A DNA stretch of 36,226 nucleotides. It comes from an uncultured bacterium. Lineage in GTDB: Bacteria > Patescibacteriota > Gracilibacteria > Absconditabacterales > Absconditicoccaceae. Shown here piece by piece: positions 1 to 10,568 of the stretch. The number at the start of each line of letters is the position of its first letter. Position 1 is the first letter of the stretch. Location: NCBI GenBank assembly GCA_946611795.1, contig CAMOEC010000003.1, positions 1 through 36,226 of the forward strand, in the 5' to 3' direction. The notes beneath the pieces are model-generated. The model was not told where the DNA came from. It searched no databases and saw nothing but the letters and a program-made list of their open reading frames with translations. The position numbers and the translations under genes were made by a program.

Positions 1-10
1 AAAACAGCGT

Positions 11-1399
11 ATGGCAAAAAAAACAGAAGAAAAAAAGGTTTTCGTATTGGATACAAATATCCCAATGCAAGACCCCAATTGTCTGATTGGGTTCAAAGAG
101 CATGATATTGCTATTCCAATCACGGTAATCGAAGAATTGGACAAGTTCAAAAAAGGAACTGGTACAATCAACCTTAACACAAGAGAATTCCAAAGACAAC
201 TCGAAAAGTACATTAACAATCCCAAAACAGCTACTGGAGGCGGTCGTCTAGGAAAAGATCTTGGAAAGGTGTTCATTGCACTCGGAAGTGGAGGATATCC
301 TAAAATCATGGAAGACTCATTTATGAATGACATTCCTGATCACAGAATCCTTGCAACCGTTCTGTCTTTGAAAAAGAAGAAGCCCGATTATGAGGTAGTA
401 CTCGTCACAAACGACCAGAACCTCAAATTCAAGGCCATGGCTATCGGCATCGATACCGAACCTTATCGGAATGAAACTGTAACTGACATGGATAAGATTT
501 TCTCCTCCATCGAAGAAACGACACTCACCGATAAGGAGTGGACTCAGCTGTATGCAAAGCCAGCAAGGCCCAAGAAAAAAGAAAGCTTCTTTGACAACAA
601 GACACTTCTTCTTCCCACATCTTTGAAAAAGTTCCCGATCAATCACCTCTTCATCATCAAAGGTGGCGATGATTCGAACTTCCGATTCCTTGCGAGAAAG
701 ACTGAAGACCATCTGATTGTCATTCAAGAAGATGAACTGAAGATTAAAGAAGTGACGCCGCGTAACAATGAGCAAACCTTTGCACTCAGTGCGCTGCTTG
801 ATCCAACAATCAGTCTGATTGCTATCACCGGCAAAGCTGGTACTGGTAAAACACTTGTTGCTCTAGCTGCAGCAATACACCAGAAGAACAAGCCCTACAA
901 GGAAATTTTGGTAGCACGTCCAGCAATGGAAATGAGCGACAAGACACTCGGATTCCTCCCAGGCAGCAAAGAAGAGAAAATTGATCCGTACATGATGCCA
1001 ATTTACGATAATTTGGCTGTCATCAAGGAGAAAATTGAACCTGACAAGAACCCAGAAGCGCAAGAGCCTATCAGAGAATGGGCTAGAGCAAACCAGATTG
1101 AAGTTCTCGTCCTCAACTACATCAGAGGACGTTCTCTCGCTGAGCGATTCATCATCATTGATGAAGCCCAGAACCTTACACCGCACGAGATTAAAACAAT
1201 CATTACCCGCGCAGGTGAAGGAACGAAAATCGTTGTGATTGGCGATATCTCACAGATTGATTCACCATATCAGAATGAGAGAAGCAATGGTCTCTCCTAC
1301 CTCATCGACAAATGGAAAGGCGAACCTGAATTCGTCCACGTTCACATGGTTCATGGAGAACGTTCACCACTAGCCGACAAGGCAGGAAGAATCATGTAA
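11..1399 (+). CDS. PIN-PhoH family ATPase (YlaK/PhoH2 type)
   Basis: 462 aa. An N-terminal PIN nuclease domain (about residues 9-150, opening FVLDTNIPMQDP with the first acidic metal ligand) is fused to a PhoH ATPase domain (about 250-462). The P-loop GKAGTGKT is near residue 274 and the Walker B stretch FIIIDEAQN near 380. PIN-PhoH proteins are thought to be ATP-driven RNA helicase/ribonucleases; that is family knowledge. All 27 glycines use GGN codons and none uses TGA, unlike the neighbouring genes, and the gene is visibly GC-richer. It ends TAA directly followed by TGA, then a strong terminator. Only 10 bases precede the ATG, so its start context is not visible. The family assignment is firm. 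Confidence 0.93.
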   Translation: MAKKTEEKKVFVLDTNIPMQDPNCLIGFKEHDIAIPITVIEELDKFKKGTGTINLNTREFQRQLEKYINNPKTATGGGRLGKDLGKVFIALGSGGYPKIMEDSFMNDIPDHRILATVLSLKKKKPDYEVVLVTNDQNLKFKAMAIGIDTEPYRNETVTDMDKIFSSIEETTLTDKEWTQLYAKPARPKKKESFFDNKTLLLPTSLKKFPINHLFIIKGGDDSNFRFLARKTEDHLIVIQEDELKIKEVTPRNNEQTFALSALLDPTISLIAITGKAGTGKTLVALAAAIHQKNKPYKEILVARPAMEMSDKTLGFLPGSKEEKIDPYMMPIYDNLAVIKEKIEPDKNPEAQEPIREWARANQIEVLVLNYIRGRSLAERFIIIDEAQNLTPHEIKTIITRAGEGTKIVVIGDISQIDSPYQNERSNGLSYLIDKWKGEPEFVHVHMVHGERSPLADKAGRIM

Positions 1400-1420
1400 T
1401 GATTAACCACCAAACAAACT

Positions 1421-1452
1421 TATCCCCTGACTATTTTAGTTAGGGGATTTTA
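1421..1452 (+). terminator. Intrinsic terminator of the PhoH gene, possibly bidirectional
   Basis: An 11-bp stem (tcccctgacta with tagttagggga, one G-T pair) and a 3-nt loop are followed by a T-rich tail. It lies 23 bases after the stop. The convergent minus-strand gene ends at 1513, so the stem may also end that operon, although the minus side lacks a clean T-run. Confidence 0.85.
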
Positions 1453-1512
1453 ATAACAAAAAAACTAGCAAAACAAACACAGTTTCTCAATTTTTATTAC
1501 ATTAAAAACTAA

Positions 1513-2406
1513 TTATTCCCATAAATTTTTAGGATATTTTCAAGCTTCTATTAAGCTATCAATACTCTTATTTGTAGCATCTTTATCCTCTTGATAAGTT
1601 ACTCCAAACCATTGAGCCTCTGTTGGTAAAACAGGTACATGCTCCCCTTCTTCATTAATTAATCTTGTAACAACCTCAGGCATATAAAACTCAACCTTTG
1701 GTTCATTAATATTCTTCTCTAAGAATTCTTTAAAATATCTTTCATAAAAAGCTAAACTTTCCTTTCTAAATCACATCATATTCATAGAACAAAGCTCATT
1801 AGGATTAATCTCAAAGCTAGTTCCATCTTCTTTATCAGCTAAGATCTTTCAATCCTTTCTATAAATCTTTTTAGTTTCATGAATAGCTACCAAATTACCT
1901 TCATTATCTAACTCACACATTCCTCTAGAAACAGTTCAGAAATCAGATAATACTTCAGAAATCTTATATCAAACAATAGCATTTTTATCATTATTCTTTA
2001 GAAAATTTGCTATTACTTCATAACTTTCTCTTCAATAAAAGTCATCAGCATTTATCACAGCAAAAGGTCAATCAATAACATCTTTTGCACATAATACTGC
2101 ATGACCTGTTCCCCAAGGTTTTTCTCTTGTACTAGGACAAACAAAACCATTTGGTAAATCATTAATATCCTGATAAGCATAAGAAACAGGCATAAATCAA
2201 GAAACCTTATTTCAAATCTTTTCTTTGAATTCCAATTCAAATGATTTTCTAATAACGAAAACAACCTTATCAAATCAAGCTAACTTAGCATCATAAATTG
2301 AATATTCCATCAAAGCATGTCCTCATGATCAGAACTTATCAAGTTGCTTTAATCCTCAATAACGGCTTCACATTCAAGCCGCAAGAATAACTAAGTTTAG
2401 TGCCAT
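1513..2406 (-). CDS. Nucleotidyltransferase family protein (sugar-phosphate NTP transferase fold)
   Basis: 297 aa read in code 25. The N-terminus LVILAAGMGSRYGGLKQLDK is the nucleotide-binding signature of the NTP_transferase superfamily (LAAGxGxR...K). A later INADDFYG stretch (about residue 118) supplies the metal-binding aspartate region. Family members join sugar-1-phosphates to nucleotides for polysaccharide or lipid precursors; the sugar cannot be told from sequence. Of 25 glycine codons counted, 15 are TGA, including two in the LAAGMGSR motif. It is the last gene of a five-gene minus-strand run, 32 bases after the TPR gene. No Shine-Dalgarno is seen. A lone ATG fits the conserved N-terminus, so the start is secure. 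Confidence 0.87.
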
Positions 2407-2438
2407 AGATATATTTGAAAAAGATAAAAGATTCAATC

Positions 2439-3386
2439 CTATTCTCTAGTAAACTCTCTTAACTTTGCTTTTGCTTTTTCATTATTTTGTTCATATTCAA
2501 GAACTGTGAAATAATACTTCTTAGCATTATCAATATCTCAGATCTGTTCATACAACTCTGCAGTAGCTAACAAATACTTTGGATTAGTTGGTCTTAATTT
2601 AATAATCTTTTCCATAAATGCTAAAGCCTCATCATATCTTTCAGTATTATAGTAGATTTCTACCATAGTTAAATAATACTTAGGATTATCATTTTTAAGA
2701 TTAATAGCTTTTTCAATTAGAAGTTCAGCTGTTTGAGTATCTCAAGCTACAAAATAAATCTCAGCAATCTGCCAAATAGCTTTATGATCAGTAGGATCTT
2801 TTTCTGTAACTTTCTTTAATAATGATAAAGCCTTCTTATAATTACCCAAAGTAAAATATAAATCAGATAATGGCTTTAAAACCTTTAAAGATTCATCATC
2901 AATAGCCATTGCCTCAATTAATTTCTTTTCATATGCTTCAAACTTTCATTCATTCTTAAATAACTCTGCCTCAAGCAATAATGAATCAAACTTCTTTTTT
3001 TCTCTTTCTTGCGCTTGTTCTCTTTTTTCAGCATCTTCAATAAGCTCAGCTAACTTCTCATCTGTATTTTCTTTTACAGACAAAATAGAAGATTCTGTAT
3101 CAACATTTTCTTCCTTAACTTCAGCTTCCTCTTCTCACTTTTTTTCTGAATCATCAGGAGCAATAAAAGTTCAATATTCATTAGTAGCTATAAACTCCTC
3201 TTTTTGTTCTTCTAGATCATTTTTAATAGTTTTAAGCTCTTTATTTTCTTTAAAAACCTGAGCTTTTCTTTCAATAAAATCAGAAGACTTATTCCATAAT
3301 ACATATAATAAATATCCACAAGGAATAATAACAATAGCAGCAGTTAAAAATAACCAGAAATAAATAATCAAATCAGTTCGTTGCAT
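2439..3386 (-). CDS. Membrane-anchored TPR-repeat protein
   Basis: 315 aa. A single transmembrane helix lies at about residues 7-31 (IIYFWLFLTAAIVIIPCGYL). A charged coiled-coil linker rich in E and K follows to about residue 130. The C-terminal half holds at least four tetratricopeptide repeats, for example LSDLYFTLGNYKKALSLLKK and VEIYYNTERYDEALAFMEKI, with the usual small/aromatic pattern. TPRs form scaffolds for protein assembly; the partner is unknown. The gene lies between the YaaT-like gene (22 bases) and the nucleotidyltransferase gene (32 bases), so co-transcription is likely. TGA is read as glycine several times, including just after the first 71 codons. Confidence 0.85.
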
Positions 3387-3408
3387 TTTAAAAATTTAGA
3401 ATAAAATA

Positions 3409-4245
3409 TTATGCCTTAACCTTTTCTTTAGCTCATTTTAACAAAGACAATGGTACTCTTAGAACACCACCCTCTTCAGTCTTAATAACAACCTCTTTTG
3501 TAATAATATTATATGAACTTACAATACCTTTTTGTTCTCATCATGGACAAACGACAGTGCTTCCTCTTTCAGGGAATTCTTTACTCTCTTTCATGTAAAT
3601 CTCCAATTCATATAATAAGCTACACTTTAGTTTTCCACATCTTCATTTTAATCTTTCAATATCTCTTCAATCTAATCACTGCATAGCAATATTCTCAACC
3701 TCAACACTTGGTAATGGTCAATATCACTGACAAGCAATAGCCATTCAACAATCAGTTCCAACAGAATAAACAGCAGCATTAGGATCTATTCTCATCATAT
3801 CCCTTGCTCAAACTTGAAACAAAAAGATATTCTTACCTAATTCACTTCTTAATTCCTTTACAAAATCACCGAAAACATATCTCTCCTCAGAGAAGAAATA
3901 AAAATAAAGCTGATCAGTAATAGGATTATATCTTGCAGTAACTGGCTTAGATCATTGAAAGTTAGCTTTAAACTTCTTCTTAAACATTGGGAAAAGTTTT
4001 AATGCAAAATCTTGTTGTTTAGCAAATTCTAAACACTCATCTGCAGTCAACTTTCTAGAGAAAGGAACTTTTCTATCAAGTTCTATTGGATATCAAATAG
4101 CGGTACCTATAGATTCTTTTTGAGTTCACTTTTCTTCTAAAAAATAAGCAATTTTATCTCAATGTTTAATTTCAACATCATCAGGAACATCTGTGACATT
4201 GAAATTCTTATTTAAAAAGTAATCCAAAACAGCTATTGTTTTCAT
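3409..4245 (-). CDS. PSP1 / YaaT-like protein
   Basis: 278 aa. The central and C-terminal parts match the PSP1 C-terminal domain family (Bacillus YaaT): LYFYFFSEERYVFGDFVKEL, then FQVGARDMMR, then the cysteine motif RCGKLKCSLLYE near residue 210 and a terminal GxVVxxN...V.V segment. The usual GiGpCGR segment is reduced to a short VGTDCGMAIAC. In Firmicutes, YaaT forms the RicAFT (Y) complex with YlbF and YmcA and affects mRNA processing by RNase Y; that role is only inferred here. It lies 16 bases downstream of ftsH. TGA-glycines occur in the conserved motifs, for example FQV-G-ARD. The family call is good; function in this lineage is open. Confidence 0.85.
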
Positions 4246-4261
4246 AGAATATTAGTTATAA

Positions 4262-6232
4262 TTAAAGTTTTTTACCCTCTTTCATCATCTCAACAAATTC
4301 ATCACTTGAAAGATATTCTTTCTCTAACAAAATTTCTGCCATTTTGTTTATTAAATCTTTATTTAGTTCAAGAATTTTCTTAGCTTTTACATAAGCTTCT
4401 TGAAGATAAACTTTAATCTTTTTATCTACAAGTTGAGCGATATCATCACTATATGGATTAATAAATGACTGATCTTCACCTTCTTTTAAATAATTAATAG
4501 GTCAAAAATCTTCATCCATTCAATACTTCAAAATCATATTCTTTATAATTCAAGTTGCTCTTTCTAAATCATTAGAAGCTCAAGTAGTAATCTCATCTTT
4601 ACCAAAGAAAACTTCTTCTGAAGCTCTACCTCATAACAAGCTAACAATTTCATCTAAGAACTTAGCCTTAGAATAAAGATTCTTATCCTCCTCAGGAGTA
4701 GTCCAAGTCACTCATAATGCATGTCCTCTACGAACAATAGAAATCTTTTCAATTGGATCAGTATTTTCTAATAAATGACCTGTAACAGCATGTCATAATT
4801 CATGATATGCTACTAATTTCTTTTCTTTTTCTTTCATAGATTTTACTTTCTTTTCTGGTCACATAATAACCTTCTCTAATGCATATTCAAAATCTGCAAC
4901 TTCTAATACTTCTCTATTAGCTTTAGCAACTTGTAAAGCAGCTTCATTAACAACATTTTCAATATCAGCTCAAACTAATCAACTTGTTCTTTTAGCTAGA
5001 GACTCAATACTTACATCATTAGCAACTTTCTTTTTAGTTAAATAATATTGAAAAATCTGAACTCTCTCATCAAAAGTTGGAACAGATACAAAGACTTTTC
5101 TATCAAATCTACCAGCTCTTAAAAGTGCAGGATCAAGAGTATCTGGTCTATTAGTAGCAGCCATAACAATAATATTAGTATTCTTATCAAATCAATCCAT
5201 TTCAGTTAAGATTTGATTCAATGTCTGTTCTTGTTCTTGATGACCTCATGTAAATCCTGCTCATCTTTTCTTTCAAATAGCATCAATTTCATCAATAAAG
5301 ATAATAGCCTTTCAAGCTTCTTTAGCTTGTTCAAAAAGTTTTCTTACCTTAGCAGCTCACATTCAAACAAGCATCTCCATAAACTCAGATCAAGAAGCAG
5401 AGAAAAATGCTACTCAAGCTTCTCAAGCAACAGCTCTAGCAAGTAATGTTTTTCAAGAACCAGGAGCTCAGTATAACAAAACTCCTTTTGGTGGTCTTGC
5501 TCAAATCTTTTGATATTTTTCAGGAGACTTTAAATAATCAATAATTTCTATTAACTCATTTTTAACTTCTTCCATTCATGCAATATCTGAGAACTTTGTA
5601 GTAGATTCATTCTTTTTACTTTCTTTTCAAACTTTAATTCAGAACATTCCTGTTGGTCAATTTTTAGGAAGAAGGAATCTCATTCAAATCAAAATAATAA
5701 GGAAGAATGCTATTAACGTTCAAATTTGCTCTGCAAGTTTCATCCAAAGTGAATCCTCTACTTTATATAATGAAATCTCAGCATTTCAAGTTAATGCTAA
5801 TCACATATCAACAACACTTAAAGATTCAGCCTTTTCAGAAGTATATAATTTATATTCAGAAGTAGGAGCAGAAAATCAAAGGACAACTTTCTCTCAAGTT
5901 TTAACAAAAGCATATCCTTCTAACGTTCTATCATTAATAACATTAATCTTCTTAAAATCTCATGATTGATAATGATCAAGCCATTGATTTAATGATAAAT
6001 CTTCAGTCTCATTTACTATTTCAATAGCTCAACTTCAAGCTCAAAAAATTGGTGCTAATTGAGAATTTTGTGCAGCATTAATTCAAAAAGCTACAACAAT
6101 AGAAACAATAATTAAATATCAAAACCATCTAACAAAAGAAAACTTAGTTGTATCTTTCTTCTGATTTTGATTAGTATTTTTAGCACTAGTATTTTTATTT
6201 TTGCTAGTATTTTTTTCAGAATTTTTAGACAT
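4262..6232 (-). CDS. ftsH: ATP-dependent zinc metalloprotease FtsH
   Basis: 656 aa, the usual FtsH size. A lysine/asparagine-rich cytoplasmic tail is followed by a transmembrane helix (about 31-52), an extracytoplasmic domain, a second helix (about 168-187), an AAA+ module with P-loop GAPGSGKT (about 255-262), Walker B IIFIDEID, the SRH segment [20 protein letters not shown], and a peptidase domain. The zinc site is HELGH at about 477-481 (commonly HEAGH); both histidines and the glutamate are kept. FtsH degrades membrane and regulatory proteins. It lies 42 bases downstream of asnS in the same run. Many motif glycines are TGA, so a standard-code reading shatters the gene into short pieces. 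Confidence 0.97.
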
Positions 6233-6274
6233 AGTTCTGAGATATTCATAAAAAATATTTAATAGCAGTATAAC

Positions 6275-7666
6275 TTAGAATTCACAAGTCTTTGGTGCTC
6301 TTGGGAAAGGAATAACATCACGAATATTTTCCATTCAAGTAACATACATTACTAATCTTTCAAAACCAACACCAAATCCAGAATGAGGAACTGAACCATA
6401 TTTTCTTAAGTCTAAGAACCAAGAATAAGCTTCAGGATCCATTCATAATTCAATCATTCTATTTCTTAATTTATCATAATTATCTTCTCTTTGAGAACCT
6501 CAAATTAATTCTCAAACACCAGGAACTAGACAATCAACTGCTCTAACAGTTTTTCAATCTTCATTCATCTTCATATAGAATGCTTTAATCTCTTTTGGAT
6601 AATCAGTAACAAAAACTGGACCATTAAAGATTTTTTCAGATAGACATCTTTCATGTTCTGTTTGTAAATCAATACCCCATTCAGGTTGATATTCAAATTT
6701 TTGTCCTGATTTCTTAAGTAATTCAATAGCTTCAGTATAAGTAACCTTAGAGAAATTAGCATTAACTAAATTTTCTAATCTTTCTTTAACTCAAGGCATA
6801 ATAAATCTATCAAAGAATTCCATTTCAGCTTGAGCATGTTCTAATACATAACCAAATGCATATTTTAACATACCTTCAGCAATCTCCATATTATCTTCCA
6901 AATCAGCAAAAGCGATTTCAGGTTCAATCATCCAGAATTCTGACAAGTGTCTTGTTGTGTTAGAATTTTCAGCTCTAAATGTAGGTCCAAAAGTATAAAT
7001 CTTACCAAAAGCAGTAGCAAAAGTTTCTCCCTCAAGCTGTCAACTAACAGTTAATGAAGCTTTTTTTCAGAAGAAATCTTTAGTATAGTCAATACTTCCA
7101 TCTTCATTTCTTGGAAGGTTCATCAAATCTAATGTAGACACTTGAAACATTTCTCAAGCACCTTCAGCATCACTAGCTGTAATCAATGGTGTATGAGCCC
7201 AAATAAATCCGTTCTTATTAAAATATTCATGAATAGCAAAAGCTAACATACTTCTAACTCTAAATACAGCAGAAAAAGTATTTGTTCTACCTCTTAAATG
7301 AGCAATAGTTCTTAAGTATTCAAATGAATGTCTTTTCTTTTGTAAAGGATAAGTCTCATCAGCTCAACCAATTAAAATAACTTCTTTAGCCTTTAATTCA
7401 AAAGCTTGTTTAGCTCATTCAGATTTTACTAATTCTCAATGAACTTCAATACTACTTCAAGTTGTAAACTTACATATTTCATCAAAATTATTTAAGTCAT
7501 TATTGAATACTACTTGTAAATTTTTTAAATAAGATCCATCATTAACTTCAATAAATCCAAATGTTTTTGAATCTCTTAAACTTCTAATCCATCCTTTTAT
7601 AACAAGATCACTACCAATCATGCTTTCATACCCCTCAAAGATGGATTTAATACTTGTAGCTTTCAT
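6275..7666 (-). CDS. asnS: Asparagine--tRNA ligase
   Basis: 463 aa, the standard AsnRS length. An N-terminal OB-fold anticodon-binding domain ([20 protein letters not shown], about 23-42) precedes the class II catalytic core: motif 1 region with [17 protein letters not shown], motif 2 with [20 protein letters not shown], and motif 3 [15 protein letters not shown] near the C-terminus. It charges tRNA-Asn. It is the first gene of the minus-strand run and has a candidate promoter at 7701-7728. The chosen ATG begins [10 protein letters not shown]; an in-frame ATG 90 bases upstream would add a hydrophobic extension atypical for AsnRS and is rejected. TGA-glycine use is interspersed with GGN. Confidence 0.97.
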
Positions 7667-7700
7667 AAGTATAAATACAAAAAAATAAAATCTAAACCTG

Positions 7701-7728
7701 AATATATTTTTTTGCAGAAAAGATGCAA
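7701..7728 (-). promoter_or_regulatory. Candidate sigma-70 promoter of asnS operon
   Basis: On the minus strand TTGCAT (7723-7728) and TATATT (7701-7706) are separated by 16 bases, giving a 5' leader of about 28 bases before asnS. AT-rich DNA makes chance matches common, so this is moderate evidence. Confidence 0.45.
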
Positions 7729-7855
7729 GCAGAGAGAAAGCAATAATTATTGACAAAAATCATATTTTTCAAAAAATAAAATATACAAAAAATCATAGGT
7801 TTTAAGCCGATTTTACAAGTGTCTCTATTTTAACTTTAATTACCTTGAAATTATA

Positions 7856-7885
7856 TTGACATTTTAATAAAATATAACATATTTA
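7856..7885 (+). promoter_or_regulatory. Candidate promoter of the 568-aa gene
   Basis: A perfect TTGACA at 7856-7861 is followed after 18 bases by a weak TATTTA (7880-7885), some 20 bases before the ATG. A short leader and no Shine-Dalgarno would go with it. The -35 is convincing, the -10 less so. Confidence 0.4.
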
Positions 7886-7904
7886 AAATAAATAAAGCTA
7901 AATA

Positions 7905-9611
7905 ATGGACTTCTGAACCGACATATACTCACCAAATAAAAGAAATTGCCAAGAGTTATTCAATTTAGCAGAATGATCTCACTACCCTGAGGATGATTTA
8001 GTTATCACTGAATTAATAAAAGTTCTTTCAAAACAATCGAGAGATTTTTCCAAAAAATATAAAATCTATATGGATAGTGTAATGGAAAATCTCAAATCAT
8101 GATCAATAAATACAGATTACTATGAACAAGAGATTTCTGCAGCAATAAATGAAGTAAGTACTGATGCAACAGAACTCCAAAAAACAGAAAATCTTATGAA
8201 ATGACTAAAATACTTATGATTATGAAATAGACAATTTGCAAAAGAATTTCTTGCAGAAGAACCTATAGAAGAAAACATAAGAACTATTGCCATTCCATTT
8301 ACACAATATGCTGATTGATTTATAAGAAGCTATCTAAAAAACTGTTATGAAGTTTTGAAAAAATCAAACAAAGTTCCTAACTATATTCAAGAATTAAGAA
8401 AGACATTCTGCAGCATAGCAAAACGTCATGCAACCTCTCAAATTAAAAAGCTTGAATTCAATGAAAACACTTTTAGAGAATCATTTTCTGATATCAACAC
8501 AGTACTAGAAAAGAAATGAATAACAATTCCAGCAACTGATGATATTAAATGAGAATTCATAAAGCTCTGTAGAGAAAGATTTCCATTAGCTAAGAACAAC
8601 TATAACCAAATATTTGAAAGCAAGAAATTTAAGAATGAATTCATAGAAAAAACAATTTCATGATTAGATGAATTCCTTGATGACTACTACTCTAAAATCA
8701 TTAAAAATACTGAAGATTTCATAGCGCTATGATTTACATGAGAAAAGCATTGATACATCGTAAATAATGTACTACTTAACTACAATACCTTCATTAAAGA
8801 AGAATACTGGGAAGATAATATAATAGGAAAATACTTCTTAGAAATATATGAAGCATTTGAAAAAGATCATAATAGAAAGTTAAAGAATCAAGAGAAGAAA
8901 AAAATAGCAGAAATAAAGACTGAAAAAGAAGAGCTCATAGACGAAATACCAGTACTAGATGAAAAAGCAAAAAAAGGACGAAGATATGCATTAAGTGAAG
9001 AACAAAATAGTCTCATAAAAGAAGCTATTCAACATATAAACTGCAGTGATGAGAAAAAAAGAAGTATAGAAAAATTCATAACAAAGCTCATCATAAAAGA
9101 CTTTCCATTAAAACTTACAGACCTTAAAAAAATATTTAATCTAGAAGGAATACCTAAAGAAACCGTACTTGTTCTTACTGAAAAACTATGAATAGAATAT
9201 CAAATTGGTAAAGATGAACCTATACTTGATAAAAAACAAAAAAAAGATGACGAAGAAAAAGAAGACAATAAACAAGAGCAACCAGAAATAATAATAGAAG
9301 ATCCAATTGAATACTTCATAAACCGTATAGAATCATTTAATTATATCATTCCTAACAAGAATTTATTAACAAAACAGATTACAGAATTCTGTAAAAACTC
9401 AACATACGAAACAGTACTAACAAATCAATTAAAGAATCCAGAATTCTGAAAAGTACTTTATCATAGATGATGACACAAAAAAGCTCGTGTACTTCCTATT
9501 TGAAGGACAGGATGGAGGCTTCTACTAATAAAAGAATGAAAAGAAATAACTGTTGATAGTTTTTGTAACCACAATGATTACCGAGATCGTTTAGTAGAAA
9601 TTAAAAATTAA
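7905..9611 (+). CDS. Unknown protein A1, paralogue of the 24.0-25.8 kb gene
   Basis: 568 aa, not recognised. There is no signal peptide or membrane helix, and charged helical sequence dominates. A K/E-rich linker lies at about 325-350 and a second acidic linker (KDDEEKEDNKQEQPE) at about 447-461. The last 60 residues form a distinct domain: FGKVL-x-H, RVLP, TG-x-R-x-L and NHNDY...RL. Much of the protein aligns with the 597-aa product at 24040-25833, and about half of the last 58 residues are identical. The basic/aromatic pattern of the last domain loosely recalls RelE/ParE folds; this is a guess. The gene heads a plus-strand trio and uses TGA-glycine heavily. Start taken as the ATG just after a TTGACA promoter. 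Confidence 0.85.
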
Positions 9612-9679
9612 AAGAGCTTGACATATTACACAAAGAAAATATTATACAATAAATATTTTATTCATAACAATTTAAAAGC

Positions 9680-10495
9680 ATGAATAAAGGAATTAATAAT
9701 ATCTCATCTCCAGAGAAAAAAAATTCAAAAAACACCTTACGCAACCGAGTTATTACAGGAGCTTTACTAACAACATTATGAACACAAGCTGCTGAAAATA
9801 AACCAATTAACAACGAAATAAACACCACAAATATCGAAAACACATATTGAATGGAAAATAGTCTATCAATAGAGGAAGTAGAAAAACTTAAAGTTACTGA
9901 CTACTTAACACTTATTGATCAAAAATGGAATGTCTATTATCCAGAATATTGAGATTACCTTAGTAAACTAGTAAATCTAGGAAAACAGCTCACTAAAAGT
10001 AATAGTGTTAAAAATATTTTCAATATTATTCTTGGTGAAACTATTAACGATCCAGAATTTAAACCAAAAATTAGGACAGAAAAACAAATTATTACAACAG
10101 CACTTTATGCTCTAGATTGATTAACTAATGAAAAAAGATTTTTAAATAATGAAGCAATTAAAACCCCTGACAACGAATATTGAGAAGACACTAAACGAGT
10201 TGTATGAAAAATGGCTGCAAGAGAAATTTGAAAAAAAATAAAAGATATCACCCAAAAGAACGAAACCTCATTAAATAAAATTAATAATTGTTGACTATCT
10301 AACTTACCACCAGAAGAATTTATAAAATGAGTTGAAGAATGTATTATGAATACTTATTCAATAGATGACTTAAAATATTCATACCAAGCACAAGCTCGAA
10401 TGGAACTATACATAAGTACAGTCAACAAGCTCTGAAAACCTGTAAGTCAAAAATGAAGACAACGAATTCAAGAATATGAAAAAATTACCCAATAA
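9680..10495 (+). CDS. Unknown protein, 271 aa, possibly exported
   Basis: Not recognised. A basic N-terminus is followed by a modest hydrophobic stretch (VITGALLTTLGTQAAEN, about 24-40) with an Ala-x-Ala-like end, which could be a weak signal peptide or short anchor. The rest is polar and helical with no motif I can name. It lies 68 bases after the 568-aa gene and is closed by a hairpin terminator, so the two may be co-transcribed. TGA is read as glycine at about a dozen positions. The reading frame is continuous only with that code, which supports a real gene; function is open. Confidence 0.75.
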
Positions 10496-10526
10496 TTTGA
10501 CAATATCAATAAAAGAAACTATAATT

Positions 10527-10553
10527 AATCAGGAAACTTTCCTGATTTTTTTT
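10527..10553 (+). terminator. Intrinsic terminator after the 271-aa gene
   Basis: A 9-bp stem (aatcaggaa with ttcctgatt) and a 3-nt loop run straight into a T8 tract. It lies 31 bases after the stop at 10495 and separates this gene from the 687-aa gene. Confidence 0.88.
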
Positions 10554-10568
10554 AGATAAGATATTAAG

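Noticed and set aside
317-775. Open frame on the minus strand inside the PhoH gene
   Set aside because: Shadow of the real plus-strand gene; no family pattern and overlaps completely.
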